This document shows positions 63,027-64,000 of a stretch of 64,000 nt of DNA, one piece after another. The DNA lies in assembly GCF_030848395.1 (NCBI RefSeq), contig NZ_JAVDBT010000004.1, forward strand, positions 62,001 to 126,000. Reading direction: 5' to 3'. Within the stretch, counting starts at the first letter, position 1, and every line of letters begins with the position of its first letter. A program made the translations under genes and the position numbers. The notes under the pieces were generated by a model. It was not told the DNA's origin. It did no database searches and worked only from the letters and a program-made list of their open reading frames with translations. The stretch comes from Pseudogemmobacter lacusdianii (GTDB taxonomy: Bacteria; Pseudomonadota; Alphaproteobacteria; Rhodobacterales; Rhodobacteraceae).

Positions 63027-64000
63027 CAGTTGCCCCCTTCGCTGGCCGAGCCACTGCCGCGGTTGCCCAGACGGTCAAGCGGCAGATAGGGCAGCACGCC
63101 GCCTTCGCCGGTCACCCCGTCCAAAATCACCTTGTCGACGCCGCTCAGCACCGTCTCCATCGCCTCAAGATACAGCCGCTTGCGGGTGATCTCGGGGGCT
63201 TTGACATATTCGGCATAGACCGAGTTGAAGCGGGCCGCTTCACCCTCGGCCGAGTTGATGGCTTGGGCGCGATAGGCTTCAGCCTCTTCCACCAGACGCG
63301 CGGCTTCACCGCGGGCGCCTGCGGTCACACGGTTGGCATAGCCATCCGCTTCTTTCTCAAGCCGGTCGCGCTCTTGCTGCGCATCTTGCACGGCGCGGAA
63401 GGCGGCGGCCACATCGGCCGGGGGCTGCGCACGGCGCAAGTTGACCCGGATCACTTGGATGCCAGCATTATACTGGTCCAAAGTGGTCTGCACTTGGGCG
63501 CGCAGATCGGCGGCAATCGTGCCGCGGTCCCGGTTCAAAATCGGCGAAAGCTCCGAGCGCGCGATGATGTCGCGCATCGCGCTTTCGCTGACCGCGCGGA
63601 TGGTTTCCTCGGGGTCGGCGATGTTGAAGAGATAGGCTTCAGGATCGGCCACGTTCCAGACCACTTGGAAGCCGATATCCACGATGTTTTGATCGCGGGT
63701 CAGCATCAAAGCGCCGGTATTGCCATCGGCCGAGCCGATGTCGGTGGTCCGCTCGCCGGTGACTTGCACCTTTTCATAAGACACAACCGGCCAAGGCGCG
63801 AAGTTCAGACCCGGCTCACCCATGCCCGAGGCGCGGCCAAGCGTCAGCTCAACGCTGCGCTCTTCCGGGCGGACCGAGTAGAAGGACATGAACGCCCAAC
63901 CGGCGATCAAAGCCAGCGCTGCCAGACCAAGGCCTTGCTTGGTGAACATCGGCCCCGGAGCCGGGCCGCGCCCGCCACCATTGCCACCGCCGTTGCGGTC
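63026..64000 (-). CDS. hflK: HflK, SPFH/Band 7 protease modulator subunit (partial, N-terminus off the window)
   Basis: The frame continues to base 64000, so the N-terminus is missing. The 17 codons before ATG 63949 encode a glycine-rich leader (DRNGGGNGGGRGPAPGP), as in HflK, so 63949 is an internal Met. After it come a transmembrane helix (LGLAALALIAGWAFMSFY) and a Band 7 domain (EERSVELTLGRASGMGEPGL). The coiled-coil end includes ERDRLEKEADGYANRVTAGA. It partners with HflC in regulating FtsH. Confidence 0.93.
   Translation of the reverse strand, partial: DRNGGGNGGGRGPAPGPMFTKQGLGLAALALIAGWAFMSFYSVRPEERSVELTLGRASGMGEPGLNFAPWPVVSYEKVQVTGERTTDIGSADGNTGALMLTRDQNIVDIGFQVVWNVADPEAYLFNIADPEETIRAVSESAMRDIIARSELSPILNRDRGTIAADLRAQVQTTLDQYNAGIQVIRVNLRRAQPPADVAAAFRAVQDAQQERDRLEKEADGYANRVTAGARGEAARLVEEAEAYRAQAINSAEGEAARFNSVYAEYVKAPEITRKRLYLEAMETVLSGVDKVILDGVTGEGGVLPYLPLDRLGNRGSGSASEGGN

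Overview
The window looks like a chromosomal segment of a Rhodobacteraceae bacterium (Rhodobacterales, Alphaproteobacteria). This is inferred from GC-rich coding sequence, a four-subunit sarcosine oxidase operon (soxBDAG), a complete PHA locus with PhaR-type CTGC-N3-GCAG operators, an rpoD with a long acidic N-terminal insert next to dnaG, HlyU, DUF2842 and LdtR family proteins, and copies of a short intergenic element (GAGTATTTG...TCAAGATGAA) that I associate with this group. No rRNA, tRNA, IS element, prophage or CRISPR array was seen. Genes are dense, with many 1-8 base start/stop overlaps. Most long antisense frames are GC-driven shadows.

Layout. 1-2746: three Tad/Flp pilus pseudopilin-like genes (TadE, TadE/F, TadG with a vWA domain), the first cut by the window edge. 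3144-10034: glutamate dehydrogenase, then soxBDAG for sarcosine demethylation. 10211-12333: a DegT-type aminotransferase and a convergent LysR regulator. 12337-17012: phaR, phaP, phaC and divergent phaZ. 17070-20478: an alpha/beta hydrolase, thrS and a cold-shock protein. 20578-21972: an ArsC/Spx-like protein and thyX.

22163-24414 is the most interesting part. It holds a TbpB-like lipoprotein with a 12-glycine linker, followed by a coupled Slam-type (surface lipoprotein assembly modifier, DUF560) outer-membrane protein. The pair would form a surface-lipoprotein export system with an unknown ligand and no adjacent receptor.

24489-32289 carries housekeeping genes (glyoxalase I, ribD-nrdR, hlyU, rpoD, dnaG). 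32520-41591 is one minus-strand block: a polar amino acid ABC transporter (ATPase, two binding proteins, two permeases), then two glutamine-synthetase-like ligases, a class I amidotransferase and a PuuB-like oxidase. It is probably a gamma-glutamylation catabolic pathway for an imported amine or amino acid. An identical 11-base AATTTGATCAA lies upstream of both halves.

41730-64000 contains a TerB protein coupled to a PhnD-like protein without a signal peptide, rlmJ, an M24 peptidase, a lower-GC beta-barrel protein, pyrG, secG, a DMT exporter overlapping thiN, an 847-residue Ala/Glu-rich protein of unknown function, purA, ldtR, sdhE, an aspartate aminotransferase, a 2Fe-2S ferredoxin, a peptidoglycan-binding lipoprotein with an HD hydrolase, a Do-like protease and the membrane quality-control genes hflC and hflK (hflK cut by the window edge).
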